DNA of 64,000 nt from Candidatus Promineofilum glycogenicum (lineage in GTDB: Bacteria; Chloroflexota; Anaerolineae; Promineifilales; Promineifilaceae), in the NCBI GenBank assembly GCA_016707605.1, contig JADJHJ010000009.1, forward strand, positions 248,001 through 312,000. Direction: 5' to 3'. Numbering within the stretch: position 1 is the stretch's first letter; each line of letters opens with the position of its first letter. Of this stretch, positions 37,539 through 50,418 are shown one piece after another. Position numbers and translations under genes: made by a program. The notes beneath the pieces are model-generated. The model saw only the letters and a list, made by a program, of their open reading frames with translations. It was not told the origin of the DNA and made no database searches.

Positions 37539-38873
37539 CTATCCCTCCAACAACAACGCCTCCGGTTCCTCCACCAACTGCTTCACCCGCACCAGGAATT
37601 GCACTGCCTCGCGGCCGTCCACAATGCGGTGGTCATAGCTGAGGGCGACGTACATCATTGGCCGGATGACGATCTGCCCGTCGCGCACGACCGGCCGATC
37701 CTGAATGTTATGCAGCCCCAGGATGCCCACTTGCGGCGGGTTGAGGATGGGCGTACTGAGCATGGAGCCGAAGACGCCGCCGTTGGTGATAGTAAACGTG
37801 CCGCCGCGCAACTCCTCCAGCGTGAAGCTGTTGTCCTTGGCTTTGGCCCCGAAGTCGCGCACCTGGCGCTCGATGGCGGCGAACGACAGGCGGTCGGCGT
37901 CGCGGATGACGGGCACGACCAGCCCCTCCTCCGCGCCGACGGCGATGCCGATGTCGTAGTACCCCTTCAGCACGATCTCGTCGCCCTGAATCTCGGCGTT
38001 GAGGCGCGGGAAGGCCCGCAGCGCACCGATGGCGGCCTTGACAAAGAAGGAGGTCAGACCGAGTTTGACGCCGTTGGCGGCCGTGAACGCCTCTTGCCGC
38101 CGCCGCCGCAGGTCCATCACCGCGCTCATGTCCACCTCGTTGAACGTCGTCAGCATGGCCGCCGTGTGCTGCGCTTCGACCAGGCGTTGGGCGATGGTGC
38201 GGCGGCGGCGGGACATGCGTTGGCGCTCTTCCGGGCGGGTGGATGGGAGGGCAGGGGCGCGGGGGGGCAGGGGAGCAGGGGGGATGGCACCGGCCCCCTC
38301 GCCCTGTGGGAGAGGGCTGGGGAGAGGGTCTGTACTCCCTCGCCCTCCGGGAGAGAGTGCGGAGTCCGCATCCTCAGATGCGGACGGTTGGGCCACACGG
38401 GCGGCTACGTCCTGCTTGGTCACCCGGCCGCCCGCGCCGCTGCCGGCCACGTTGGCCAGGTCAATCCCCTCGGCTTCGGCCATGCGGCGGGCAAGGGGGG
38501 TGGCGAGTGGCGAGGGGCGGGTGGCGGGTGTGGAGCCGGCATCTTCGGGCGCGGTCGGCGGCCGGCTATTAGCCGGCGCTACGGAGGCATTACTCCCCTG
38601 CTCCCCTGCGCCCCTGCTCCCCTGCACCTCCGTCCCGTCGCCATCGATGAGGCCGAGCACGTCGCCTATGCGCACGTCGCTGCCGGCGGGGTGGAGGATG
38701 CGCGTCAACACGCCGGCGGCCGTGGCCCCGACCTCAACGTCAACCTTGTCGGTTTCCAGTTCCACGACGACGTCGCCGACCTTGACCGCCTGCCCTTCGG
38801 CCACGCGCCACTCGCCCACGGTCGCCTCGACCACCGATTCGCCCAACTCAGGAACCACGATCTCCGTGCTCAT
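37539..38873 (-). CDS. sucB: 2-oxoglutarate dehydrogenase E2 (dihydrolipoyl succinyltransferase)
   Basis: A 444-aa E2 component. Domain order is lipoyl domain (lipoyl-Lys in ELETDKVDVEVG), peripheral E3-binding domain (ATPLARRMAEAEGIDLANVAGSG), and a C-terminal acyltransferase with catalytic His in YDHRIVDGREAV. It lies downstream of sucA and forms the core of the complex making succinyl-CoA. Both interdomain linkers contain repeat-derived text: SRGAGEQGSNASVAPANSRP in the first and ALSPGGRGSTDPLPSPLP in the second. Linkers tolerate such insertions, so activity should persist. Succinyl rather than acetyl specificity is inferred from the neighbouring sucA. Confidence 0.93.
   Translation of the reverse strand: MSTEIVVPELGESVVEATVGEWRVAEGQAVKVGDVVVELETDKVDVEVGATAAGVLTRILHPAGSDVRIGDVLGLIDGDGTEVQGSRGAGEQGSNASVAPANSRPPTAPEDAGSTPATRPSPLATPLARRMAEAEGIDLANVAGSGAGGRVTKQDVAARVAQPSASEDADSALSPGGRGSTDPLPSPLPQGEGAGAIPPAPLPPRAPALPSTRPEERQRMSRRRRTIAQRLVEAQHTAAMLTTFNEVDMSAVMDLRRRRQEAFTAANGVKLGLTSFFVKAAIGALRAFPRLNAEIQGDEIVLKGYYDIGIAVGAEEGLVVPVIRDADRLSFAAIERQVRDFGAKAKDNSFTLEELRGGTFTITNGGVFGSMLSTPILNPPQVGILGLHNIQDRPVVRDGQIVIRPMMYVALSYDHRIVDGREAVQFLVRVKQLVEEPEALLLEG
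38240..38400. repeat. repeat DNA forming the second SucB linker
   Basis: Contains GGGGAGCAGGGG-type, CCCTCGCCC/GGGAGAGGG-type and GCATCCTCAGATGCGGAC-type units, each a member of a family seen elsewhere in the window (60156, 28981 and 55882 respectively). It encodes the linker between the E3-binding and catalytic domains without breaking the frame. Confidence 0.85.
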
Positions 38874-38890
38874 TGGCTCATTCCTTTCTT

Positions 38891-38955
38891 AAGAAACCAC
38901 AGATTACGCAGATTACACAGATTTCAGAGAGAATCTGCGTAATCTGTGGTTTCTT
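38891..38955. repeat. 24-bp perfect inverted repeat (ACAGATT family)
   Basis: Arms 38891-38914 and 38932-38955 are perfectly complementary around a 17-nt loop. It lies in the sucA-sucB gap and ends 3 nt before the sucA stop, so it would fold in the operon mRNA. Confidence 0.95.
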
Positions 38956-38957
38956 TC

Positions 38958-41750
38958 TTAATCATTCACCTCAAAGGCCCGATCCAGCAGGGCCGCCTGG
39001 CTCAGGACGTGCATGGCCATCGTGCCCTCGGCCGGGCTGGCGCGGCGGGGGCGGGCGATGAGGCGCAGCGGTAAGCGACCATCGAGCAGCCGCAGCAGCC
39101 GCGGCTGGATGAACTCCCATGCCCCGGCGTTGGCCGGCTCTTCCTGGAGCCAGACGACTTCGCGGGCGTTGGGGTAGCCGGCCACAATCTCCGCCAGTTC
39201 GTCGCCCGGCCAGGGGTAGAGCTGCTCGACGCGGGCCACGGCTACGTCGCGGCACTCGGCCCGGCGCGGATCGGCGCTCAGGTCAACGTAGACCTTGCCG
39301 CTGCACAGGACGAGGCGGCGGACCGCGTCACGTTGGGCCGCGGCCTGCGCGTCGTCGATCACCGGCTGCCAGCGCCCCTCGGCCAATTCGCGTAGTGGTG
39401 AGTAAACCCGTGCGTTGCGCAGCAGGCTCTTGGGCGTCATGATGATCAGCGGCAGCGGGTCGGTCAGCAGCAGCGCCGCCTGCCGCCGCAGCAGGTGGAA
39501 GTACTGGGCGGCGGTGGTGGCGTTGGCGACGCGGACGTTGGTCTCGGCCGCCAGTTGCAGGAAGCGCTCCAGCCGGCCGGTCGAGTGGTCCGGCCCCTGG
39601 CCCTCGTAGCCGTGGGGCAATAGCAAGACCAGCGACGGCGTTTGCTCCCACTTGGCCCGGCCGGAGACGAGAAACTCATCGACGATAGCCTGGGCGGTGT
39701 TGATGAAGTCGCCGTACTGCGCCTCCCAGATGACCAGCCGCTCCGGGGCCTGGATGTTGTAGCCGTACTCGAAGCCGATGGCCGCCGCCTCCGAGAGCGG
39801 GCTGTTGCGCACCTCGAACGATGCCCGCGCCTGGGGGATGTGCTGGTGGGGAATGTAGACCGCGCCGCTGCTCTCGTCGCGCAGCAGGGCGTGGCGGTGG
39901 CTGAACGTGCCGCGCTCCACGTCTTCGCCCGTCAGGCGGATGGGCGTGCCGTCAGCCAGGATGGAGGCGAAGGCCAGCGCCTCGGCCGCGGCCCAGTCCA
40001 CCGTCGGCGCGCCCGGGTCAGCGAAGAGGTCGCGGCGGCGGTCGAGCACGCGGCTGAGCTTACGGTTGACGCGAAAGCCGTCGGGTACGGCCAACAGGGC
40101 GTCGTTCAAGGCCGCCAGCGTGTCGGCAGCGACGGCCGTCTGTGCCCGGCGGGCCGCGCCGCCCGGTGGGGGCGGCAGTTGCGGCTCCAGGGCCGCCGCC
40201 GGCTCGTCGGGCAGGGTGCTGTAAATGGTGTTCAGGTGGTCGAGTTGCTGCTGAAAGAGCTGGTCACTGGTCTCGGCGGCGATGATGCCGCGCCCGGCTA
40301 GCGTCGTCGCCCACTGTTGGCGCACCGTCGGCTGGCGGTCGATGGCGGCGTACATCTGCGGCTGGGTGAAGCGCGGCTCGTCCCCCTCGTTGTGGCCGTA
40401 GCGCCGGTAGCCGACCAGGTCGATCACGAAGTCGGTGGCGAACTTCTGGCGGTAGGCGCAGGCCAGCCGGGCGACTTCGATGCACGCCTCCGGGTCGTCG
40501 GCGTTGACGTGGACGATGGGGATCTTGAACCCTTTGGCCAGGTCACTGGCGTAGAGCGTGCTGCGCCCTTCCCACTGCGAGGTGGTGAAACCGACCTGAT
40601 TGTTGGCGATGAGGTGAATCGTGCCGCCGACGCGGTAGCCGCGCAGGCGTTGCAGGTTGAGCGTCTCGGCGACGATGCCCTGGGCGGGGAAGGCGGCGTC
40701 GCCGTGAATGACGATGGGCAGCACGGCCTGGGCGGTGTGGTGGGGGCGGCCGGGGCGGTCGGCGCGTGTGCCGGCGGCGCGGGCCATGCCGGCAATGACC
40801 GGGTTGACGTGCTCCAGATGGCTGGGGTTGGGGGCCATCGTGACGACGAGATCGACCGGGTTGCCGTTGGCCAGGGCGCGGCTGGCCCCGGCGTGGTACT
40901 TCACGTCGCCCGTCCAGCCCAGATACTCGCGCACGGGATGGTCTTCACCGGCTGTGTCGCGGAACTCCTTCAGCAGTTCGTCGTAGGGCTTGTTGAGAAT
41001 GTGGGCCAGGACGTTGAGCCGGCCGCGGTGGGCCATGCCGATCAGGATGGTGTAGATGCCCGCCTCGGCCGCCTCGCCGAGCATTACGTCGAGCATTGGC
41101 ACCATCATATCCAGCCCTTCGGCCGAGAAGCGCGTCTTGCCGGGGAAGATGCGGTGCAGGAAGTGCTCGAACGCCTCGGCGCGGGTCAGCAGCTCCAGCA
41201 GCCACAGCGGGTCGAGCGGCTCCTGGGGCGGGCGGAAGCGGCGGCTTTCGGCCGCATCGCGCAGCCAGGCGCGCTCTTCGGGCAGGCGGATGTGGTCGTA
41301 GTCGTAGCCGATGGTGGCGGAGTAGACGCCGCGCAGGCGCTCAATGGCCTCCAGGGCGTTGGCCGCGTCGGTCGCGCCGGCCATCGGGCCGCCGACCAGC
41401 GACGCCGGCAGGGCGCGCAGATCGTCGTCGCTCAAGGCGTGGGCCGAAGCGTGGAGGGCGGGGTCGCCGGGCGGGTTGGCCAGCCCCAGCGGGTCGATGC
41501 GCGCCGCCAGGTGGCCGTATTCGCGAATGGCCGTCGCCAGGTTGACGACGGCCATGATCTTGTCGGCTGAGACTTCACCTAAGACCTCAGAGGTCTCAGA
41601 AGACCTCTGAGGTCTGTCACCATCAGGTTGCCACTGTTGAAAGAGCGCTTGCGCGTCGGGAGTAACGCTGGCCGGGTCGCGGCGAAAGCGTTCGTAGAGA
41701 TCGAGGATGTAAGCTGCGTTGGGGCCGTGGAACTCCTGCCACAAATCCAT
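38958..41750 (-). CDS. sucA: 2-oxoglutarate dehydrogenase E1
   Basis: A 930-aa thiamine-diphosphate decarboxylase. Starts MDLWQEFHGPNAAYILDLYERF, the usual E1o N-terminus. Motifs include GMAHRGRLNVLAHILNKPYDEL, the TPP/metal-binding stretch GDAAFPAQGIVAETLNL with IANNQVGFTTS, YRRYGHNEGDEPRFTQP, and the C-terminal transketolase-like domain with LLLPHGYEGQGPDHSTGRLERFL. Length matches the family. A 34-bp palindrome (41582-41615) lies inside the gene and encodes residues RPQRSSETSEVL near position 50, in the flexible N-terminal region. It is transcribed with sucB. Confidence 0.96.
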   Translation of the reverse strand: MDLWQEFHGPNAAYILDLYERFRRDPASVTPDAQALFQQWQPDGDRPQRSSETSEVLGEVSADKIMAVVNLATAIREYGHLAARIDPLGLANPPGDPALHASAHALSDDDLRALPASLVGGPMAGATDAANALEAIERLRGVYSATIGYDYDHIRLPEERAWLRDAAESRRFRPPQEPLDPLWLLELLTRAEAFEHFLHRIFPGKTRFSAEGLDMMVPMLDVMLGEAAEAGIYTILIGMAHRGRLNVLAHILNKPYDELLKEFRDTAGEDHPVREYLGWTGDVKYHAGASRALANGNPVDLVVTMAPNPSHLEHVNPVIAGMARAAGTRADRPGRPHHTAQAVLPIVIHGDAAFPAQGIVAETLNLQRLRGYRVGGTIHLIANNQVGFTTSQWEGRSTLYASDLAKGFKIPIVHVNADDPEACIEVARLACAYRQKFATDFVIDLVGYRRYGHNEGDEPRFTQPQMYAAIDRQPTVRQQWATTLAGRGIIAAETSDQLFQQQLDHLNTIYSTLPDEPAAALEPQLPPPPGGAARRAQTAVAADTLAALNDALLAVPDGFRVNRKLSRVLDRRRDLFADPGAPTVDWAAAEALAFASILADGTPIRLTGEDVERGTFSHRHALLRDESSGAVYIPHQHIPQARASFEVRNSPLSEAAAIGFEYGYNIQAPERLVIWEAQYGDFINTAQAIVDEFLVSGRAKWEQTPSLVLLLPHGYEGQGPDHSTGRLERFLQLAAETNVRVANATTAAQYFHLLRRQAALLLTDPLPLIIMTPKSLLRNARVYSPLRELAEGRWQPVIDDAQAAAQRDAVRRLVLCSGKVYVDLSADPRRAECRDVAVARVEQLYPWPGDELAEIVAGYPNAREVVWLQEEPANAGAWEFIQPRLLRLLDGRLPLRLIARPRRASPAEGTMAMHVLSQAALLDRAFEVND
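41582..41615. repeat. 15-bp inverted repeat inside sucA (AGACCTCAGAGGTCT)
   Basis: Arms 41582-41596 and 41601-41615 pair perfectly with loop CAGA, and each arm is itself self-complementary. The same unit in partial form is inside the O-antigen polymerase gene (~53296-53320). The reading frame is kept through it. Confidence 0.92.
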
Positions 41751-41768
41751 CGGCAGATATTAGCAGGT

Positions 41769-41792
41769 AGAGCGATTTTTCCAAATCGCTCT
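41769..41792. repeat. 10-bp hairpin upstream of sucA
   Basis: AGAGCGATTT at 41769-41778 pairs with AAATCGCTCT at 41783-41792 around TTCC. It lies between the 75-aa gene and sucA on the minus strand, so it could end the SOS operon or sit in the sucA leader. Confidence 0.75.
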
Positions 41793-41818
41793 TCCGGGCG
41801 CGATTCTCTTGAACCGCG

Positions 41819-42046
41819 CTACGCGGTGCTCAGGCCGACCCAGAAGTGGTGCGGCAGCACGGTGCGGGCGCGCTGGACTTTGACCGCGCCGACGCTGATC
41901 TCCTCTTCGGCAAACGCGCCGCTGTTGACCAGACACAAGTCAGGCGTTGCGCCATACTTCTGGTGGTAGTAGTCAACGGCCCGCTGCACCTTCTCTTCCA
42001 ACGTGCGCCGCGCATCGGCGTCCAGCCATAACATTCCTGTCTTCAT
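41819..42046 (-). CDS. 75-aa protein coupled to the FtsK-like gene
   Basis: The ATG overlaps the stop of the FtsK-like gene (ATGA), indicating translational coupling and shared SOS control. The product starts MKTGMLWLDADARRTLEEKV, continues with a helical YYHQKYGATPDLCLVN segment and ends with ARTVLPHHFWVGL. I recognise no named family. There is no signal peptide or membrane helix. It may be an accessory subunit of the upstream ATPase; that is inference from the arrangement. Confidence 0.65.
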   Translation of the reverse strand: MKTGMLWLDADARRTLEEKVQRAVDYYHQKYGATPDLCLVNSGAFAEEEISVGAVKVQRARTVLPHHFWVGLSTA

Positions 42047-43292
42047 CGCTCACTTACCTCGCTTGTGTCATCGGTTGACTCGCCGTCGAGCGCGTCCTCG
42101 CTCAGAGCAACGCTCCCTGCGCGCCACTGGAAGCTCTTCTGGCCGGCCGTAGGCTCGCGCTCTAGCCGGGGGCGCGGGCTGTAGGGTTGGGCCAATAGCC
42201 GCGGTTGCCGGCCGGCGGCCATCTTGCTCAATTCTAGATGCAGATCGTAGTCGTTGATGTGGGCGGCCTGGAAGTAGGTCACGTCGCTGCCGACGACGGC
42301 CAGGAAGTCCCCTGCCCATAGAGGGCCGGCGCTTCGTCCAGGGCCATGCCGGCCACCTTGCGCGCCGCGGCGACATCGCGTAGACGGCCGACGACCCGCG
42401 CCGAGACGCCCACGCGCAACGTGCGATCCATCAGAAAAGGCGCGTCGGGCTGGTCGGTGGCCATCACCAGGTGAATCCCGGCCGTCGCGCCGTACTGGAG
42501 GAGCCGCAGCAGATCGTGGCGCGTTACGTCACCCGCCTCGTCGAGCAGGGTGATGACGTGGTCGATGAGGGCCACGATGCGCGGGCACTGCACCTGTTCG
42601 CGGCGGCGGTACTCCATCTCCTCGGCCAGGAAGTGGACGATAGTCGCGCACTCGTCCACCGTGCCGGTCGGGTCGGTCAGGACGTGGGGCAAGAGGCCCA
42701 GCGGCCGCAGCGGGTGGGGCGCGCCGGTCGGGTCGTCGCCCAGGCCGCGCGGGTCGAGCACCAGCAGTTGCAGCGCCGCCTGGCGATTGGTCAGGGCCAG
42801 CCCGGCGGCGATGGTGCGCAGGAGGGTCGTCTTGCCCGTGCCCGGCTCGCCGGCGATGAGGACGTGCTTGACGCGATTGGCGCCAAAGCGCAGGAGGATG
42901 GGCTGCCCACCCTCGGCCAGGCCAATCGGCGCGGTCGTCGGCGGCAGGTCGGCCAGGGCAGCCAGCAGCCGCAGCAGGGGCACCGGGGCGTCGTCGGGCC
43001 GGCCGACGCGCAGCCGCCATTGCCCGTCTTCGCGCACGACGGCCACATCGCTGACGCCCAGGGCGTTGACCAAATCATCCTTCAGGCCGCGAACGCGCTC
43101 CAGGCCGGCGGCCAGTTGGGTCTGGATGTCGAAACTGATCATGCGCGACCGCACTACGCCGCCGGACACCTTGGCCGGCACGCGGTGGTGGCTGAGCACG
43201 CGGTTGATCTGCTGCGATTGCACGCCAAGCTGATGACGCAGGCGGGCATCCGACAGGGGTTCCGACTCCATTTCGTCACTCTGCTGCTTCAT
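42043..43292 (-). CDS. SOS-controlled FtsK-like ATPase with degenerate Walker B, one frameshift
   Basis: Adding one G to the GGGG run at ~42306-42309 gives a 416-aa FtsK/SpoIIIE-like ATPase in which LYGQGDFLAVVGSDVTYFQAAHI aligns to the FtsK segment LLGxGDML. Walker A GEPGTGKTT is intact. The Walker B position reads IVALIDHVITLL, where FtsK has IDE, so the catalytic Glu is replaced by His. The ATQRP-like motif reads MATDQPDAP. No FtsK gamma domain or membrane region exists; the N-terminus is helical (LRHQLGVQSQQINRVL). It starts 2 nt after a LexA box, just downstream of lexA. A regulatory or DNA-damage role is likely, and processive translocation is doubtful. Confidence 0.82.
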
Positions 43293-43293
43293 G

Positions 43294-43307
43294 AGAACGT
43301 ATGTTCT
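43294..43307 (-). promoter_or_regulatory. LexA box of the FtsK-like operon
   Basis: AGAACATACGTTCT (minus strand) matches the Gram-positive/Chloroflexota-type SOS operator core GAAC-N4-GTTC as a perfect 4+4 palindrome. It abuts the predicted ATG of the FtsK-like gene, so LexA binding should block that gene directly. The matching box in the lexA promoter supports it. Confidence 0.82.
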
Positions 43308-43319
43308 AATCAAATCTCG

Positions 43320-43361
43320 AAAAAAAGAGCGGTGGGCAACCCGTTGTTGCCCGGCCGCTCT
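43320..43361 (-). terminator. intrinsic terminator of lexA
   Basis: On the minus strand AGAGCGG-CCGGGCAAC pairs with GTTGCCC-ACCGCTCT and is followed by seven T residues. It lies 20 nt after the lexA stop and before the LexA box, so the FtsK-like operon needs its own promoter. Confidence 0.88.
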
Positions 43362-43381
43362 GCCGGTTGTCTATGGCGGCT

Positions 43382-44092
43382 CTACTCCGTCTGGCGCAGA
43401 ACCATCAGCACCTTGCCCTGAATCTGCACCTCTTCTGGATCGACGTAGATGGGGGTCAGCGTCGGGTTGGCCGGTTGCAGGCGCACGCGGTCGCCTTCGA
43501 CGTAGAAGCGCTTCAAAGTGGCGCTCATGTCGTTGCGCAGATAGACGGCCACCATCTCGCCGTTGCGGGCCTCGTACTGGGGCTGCATGATGACGATGTC
43601 GCCATCGTTGACCATGGCGTCGATCATCGAGTCGCCGCGCACGCGCAGGGCGTAGAGGTTGTCGCTCTTGACCTTCAGCATGTCGCGGCTGACGACAACG
43701 GCATCTTCGTCGTCGTAGGCGGCAAAGCGGTCGTTGACGGTCGGGAGGGGAGAGGGACTGGCGCCGATGTCGCCCCACATGGGCACACGAATAATCAACT
43801 GCTCGACGGCCTCACGTAGCGCACCGGCGGCAGTGCCCACGGCCTGGCCGACGTTCTGGGCCACATTGCCGGCCTTTTCGGTCAGGCGCAGGCCGCGCGA
43901 GACGTCGGGGTCACGGTCAAGATAGCCCTTCTCTTCGAGCTTGCCGAGGTTGTAGTTGACGACGGAAGTCGAGTTAATGCCGACGGCCTTGCCGATCTCG
44001 CGGATCGTGGGCGGGCGGCCGTGATCCTCCATGTAGCCGTGGGTGAACTGAAGGATACTCTGCTGCCGTTTGGACAATGGCTTTTCATTCAT
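43382..44092 (-). CDS. lexA: LexA repressor
   Basis: A 236-aa SOS repressor. The N-terminal winged HTH (KRQQSILQFTHGYMEDHGRPPTIREIGKAVG, given here by residues ~8-40) is followed by a linker and an S24 peptidase domain with catalytic Ser in RGDSMIDAM and Lys in SATLKRFYVEGD. The autocleavage site, usually Ala-Gly, reads Gly-Ala-Ser (GDIGASPSP), so the scissile bond is probably Ala-Ser. The linker is longer than usual (ALREAVEQLIIRVPMW region). The ATG at 44092 has AGGAG 9 nt upstream. Its own promoter carries a LexA box, showing autoregulation. Confidence 0.95.
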   Translation of the reverse strand: MNEKPLSKRQQSILQFTHGYMEDHGRPPTIREIGKAVGINSTSVVNYNLGKLEEKGYLDRDPDVSRGLRLTEKAGNVAQNVGQAVGTAAGALREAVEQLIIRVPMWGDIGASPSPLPTVNDRFAAYDDEDAVVVSRDMLKVKSDNLYALRVRGDSMIDAMVNDGDIVIMQPQYEARNGEMVAVYLRNDMSATLKRFYVEGDRVRLQPANPTLTPIYVDPEEVQIQGKVLMVLRQTE

Positions 44093-44183
44093 AGGAACCA
44101 ACTCCTGAAACCACCAGCAGCGGAACCCCTCAGCGCAGGATGGCCAACGCCACATATGGGAAACCGCTCATTTGTTCTGTGAC

Positions 44184-44213
44184 AGTATAACACGAACACT
44201 TGTTCGCTGTCAA
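44184..44213 (-). promoter_or_regulatory. lexA promoter with embedded LexA box
   Basis: On the minus strand TTGACA (44208-44213) and TATACT (44184-44189) are 18 bp apart. The operator CGAACAAGTGTTCG (44193-44206) lies exactly between them, which is textbook repression by steric block. Transcription should start near 44176, giving an ~84-nt leader. Confidence 0.88.
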
Positions 44214-44346
44214 TAGGTTGCCACCAAGCCACCGGGGGTTTCATTGGTCTCCCCTTGTCAGGAATCTCCGTTCAACCTATTGCGTTCCTGCTCGACTATG
44301 CTATAATCCCAGATCGCGTATTAACGCGCTTCTAACGCGGTTGCGG

Positions 44347-44374
44347 TTGACATATTGACGGTTGCCGATATAAT
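44347..44374 (+). promoter_or_regulatory. consensus sigma70 promoter upstream of rpoC
   Basis: TTGACA (44347-44352) and TATAAT (44369-44374) match the consensus exactly with a 16-bp spacer. Transcription should start near 44381, about 210 nt before rpoC. An intrinsic terminator-like hairpin begins about 27 nt downstream of the predicted start. Confidence 0.85.
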
Positions 44375-44407
44375 TAGCCTAGTTAGTCAGTGAGTACGCT
44401 GTAACCG

Positions 44408-44441
44408 AGAGCGTTGGCCCCAACAGGCCAGACGCTCTTTT
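44408..44441 (+). terminator. leader terminator or attenuator before rpoC
   Basis: AGAGCGTTGGCC pairs with GGCCA-ACGCTCT (one bulged G, 6-nt loop) and runs into TTTT. It lies 25-60 nt downstream of the consensus promoter and 150 nt upstream of rpoC, so most transcripts from that promoter would end as a ~60-nt RNA unless readthrough is allowed. Confidence 0.72.
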
Positions 44442-44459
44442 GCGCGTTTAGCAACTTGA

Positions 44460-44536
44460 TAGGGGTTAGGATTAGGGACTAGGGATTAGGGAAGAATGCT
44501 CTTCGCTAATCCCTAATCCCTGACCCCTAATCCCTA
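44460..44536. repeat. palindromic repeat (TAGGGATTAGGG family) in the rpoC leader
   Basis: An imperfect inverted repeat with left arm of TTAGGATTAGGGAC-type units, centre GGAAGAATGCTCTTCG (a variant of the GAAGAGCGCTCTTC core) and right arm of TAATCCCTAATCCC units. It occupies the rpoC leader between the attenuator and the ribosome binding site. Confidence 0.9.
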
Positions 44537-44590
44537 CCGGAACGCTGGAGCCATTAGTAGTCCTGGGATAGTGGTTTTGGGAGGTCAATA

Positions 44591-49039
<4,449 letters not shown>

Positions 49040-49049
49040 TTCGTGACCC

Positions 49050-49290
49050 CGGTGCGTCGCACTTTCTGAAGTGCGTCGCACCTTTCTTAACCACTCCGGT
49101 GGGGCGCACTTTCCGAAGTGCGTCCCACCTTTTTGATCCGGCGGGATAGGCTACCCAGAAGGTGCAACCCACTTCAGAAAGTGGGATGCACCAAAGTGCG
49201 TCGCACCTTTTTGATCAGCCCCAATGCTTTATCCAGAAGGTGCAACCCACTTCAGAAAGTGGGATGCACCGAATGGGATGCACCGGTCTA
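49050..49290. repeat. cluster of GTGCGTCGCAC / GTGGGATGCAC palindromes
   Basis: About 240 bp with GTGCGTCGCAC units and a diverged second type (GGTGCAACCCACTTCAGAAA and GTGGGATGCACC) repeated at ~49158-49190 and ~49238-49270 with a nearly identical linker. It lies between convergent rpoC and the prenyl synthase gene and reaches into the last codons of the latter. Confidence 0.9.
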
Positions 49291-50316
49291 GTAGTTGCGC
49301 CGCAACAGCATGTCGGTCAACTGGAGCAGGGCGGTCGCGGCCGGGCCTTCGGGGCGGGCGAGGGCCAGCGCCGACAGAGCCTCATTCGTATAGTGGGCGG
49401 CGCGCTCGGCCGTATAGTCGCGCGCCCCGGCCGCCTCCAGCAGCGGCACGACCTGGCCGACGAACGCCGCGCCGTCGCCCGGCCCGGCGTAGAGGGCGCG
49501 CAGGTCGGCGCTGCGCTCCAGAGCGTAGAGGACAGGCAGCGTCTTCTTGCGGGTAGTGATGTCGGTGCTGACCGATTTGCCGATCAGTTCCTCGTCGCCC
49601 CAGATGCCCAGCAGGTCGTCCTGAGCCTGGAAGGCCAGCCCCAGGTTGAGGCCGAAGTCGGCGAAGTGGGCCACGCGGCCGTCGTCGGCCCCGGCCACCA
49701 GCGCGCCCAACTCGGCGCACAGGGCCACCAGCACGGCCGTCTTGCCGGTGATCATGGCCACGTACTTGTCCACAGTGACCTCGATCTGAGTTTCAAAGCT
49801 CATGTCGGCGTACTGGCCGCGGGTCAGGGCGACGCACGTCTCGTCGAAGCGGCGCAGGGCGCGCACGACCGTCGCCGGCGGTACGTCGCCGTCGGCCAGC
49901 CGCTCCAGCGCCAGATGGGCCAGGGCGAACATGGCATCGCCGGTGTTGATGGCTTGCGGCTGTCCCCACAGTGTCCAGACGGTCGGCCGGCCGCGGCGAG
50001 TGGGGCTGTTGTCCTCGATGTCGTCGTGGACAAGCGAGAAGTTGTGGACGATCTCGATGGCCGCCGCGGCGGGCACGGCCAGCCGCCAGTCGCCGCCGGC
50101 CGCCGCGCAGGCCAGCAGGCACAGGAGCGGCCGGATGCGCTTGCCGCTGTTGCCCCCCGCCGCCTGCAACACTTCGTCGGCCCAGCCCATGTGGTAGTGG
50201 ATCATGCCGTAGAACGGGTCGGCGGCCGTCGGGTTCTCGGCGCGCAGCACGGCCCGCATCTCGGCTTCGATGGCCGGCAGGAAGTCGGCGGTGAATGTTT
50301 CGAGTTCGTTGGTCAT
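49288..50316 (-). CDS. polyprenyl (E)-diphosphate synthase
   Basis: A 342-aa all-helical prenyltransferase that extends allylic diphosphates with IPP. The first aspartate-rich motif is LVHDDIEDNSPTRRG (DDxxD) and the second is LAFQAQDDLLGIWGD; GKRIRPLLCLLA is the conserved lysine/arginine site. Product length (GGPP or longer) depends on residues before the first motif (IEIVHNFSL) and is not certain. It is 102 nt downstream of fni on the same strand, with a palindrome in the gap, giving an isoprenoid gene pair. Confidence 0.93.
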   Translation of the reverse strand: MTNELETFTADFLPAIEAEMRAVLRAENPTAADPFYGMIHYHMGWADEVLQAAGGNSGKRIRPLLCLLACAAAGGDWRLAVPAAAAIEIVHNFSLVHDDIEDNSPTRRGRPTVWTLWGQPQAINTGDAMFALAHLALERLADGDVPPATVVRALRRFDETCVALTRGQYADMSFETQIEVTVDKYVAMITGKTAVLVALCAELGALVAGADDGRVAHFADFGLNLGLAFQAQDDLLGIWGDEELIGKSVSTDITTRKKTLPVLYALERSADLRALYAGPGDGAAFVGQVVPLLEAAGARDYTAERAAHYTNEALSALALARPEGPAATALLQLTDMLLRRNY

Positions 50317-50346
50317 GGGGGGAATTTAACGCAAAGATGGCTGAAG

Positions 50347-50417
50347 GCAAGGTTCCAGGTTCCAGGGGGCCAGGGGAAGAGCGCTCTTCCCCTGGCCCCT
50401 GGAACCTGGAACCTTGC
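50347..50417. repeat. 35-bp zero-loop palindrome (CCAGGTTCCAGG family)
   Basis: Left arm 50347-50382 and right arm 50383-50417 are complementary throughout except for one bulged G at ~50365; there is no loop. The centre is GGGGAAGAGCGCTCTTCCCC. It fills the gap between fni and the prenyl synthase gene. Confidence 0.95.
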
Positions 50418-50418
50418 T

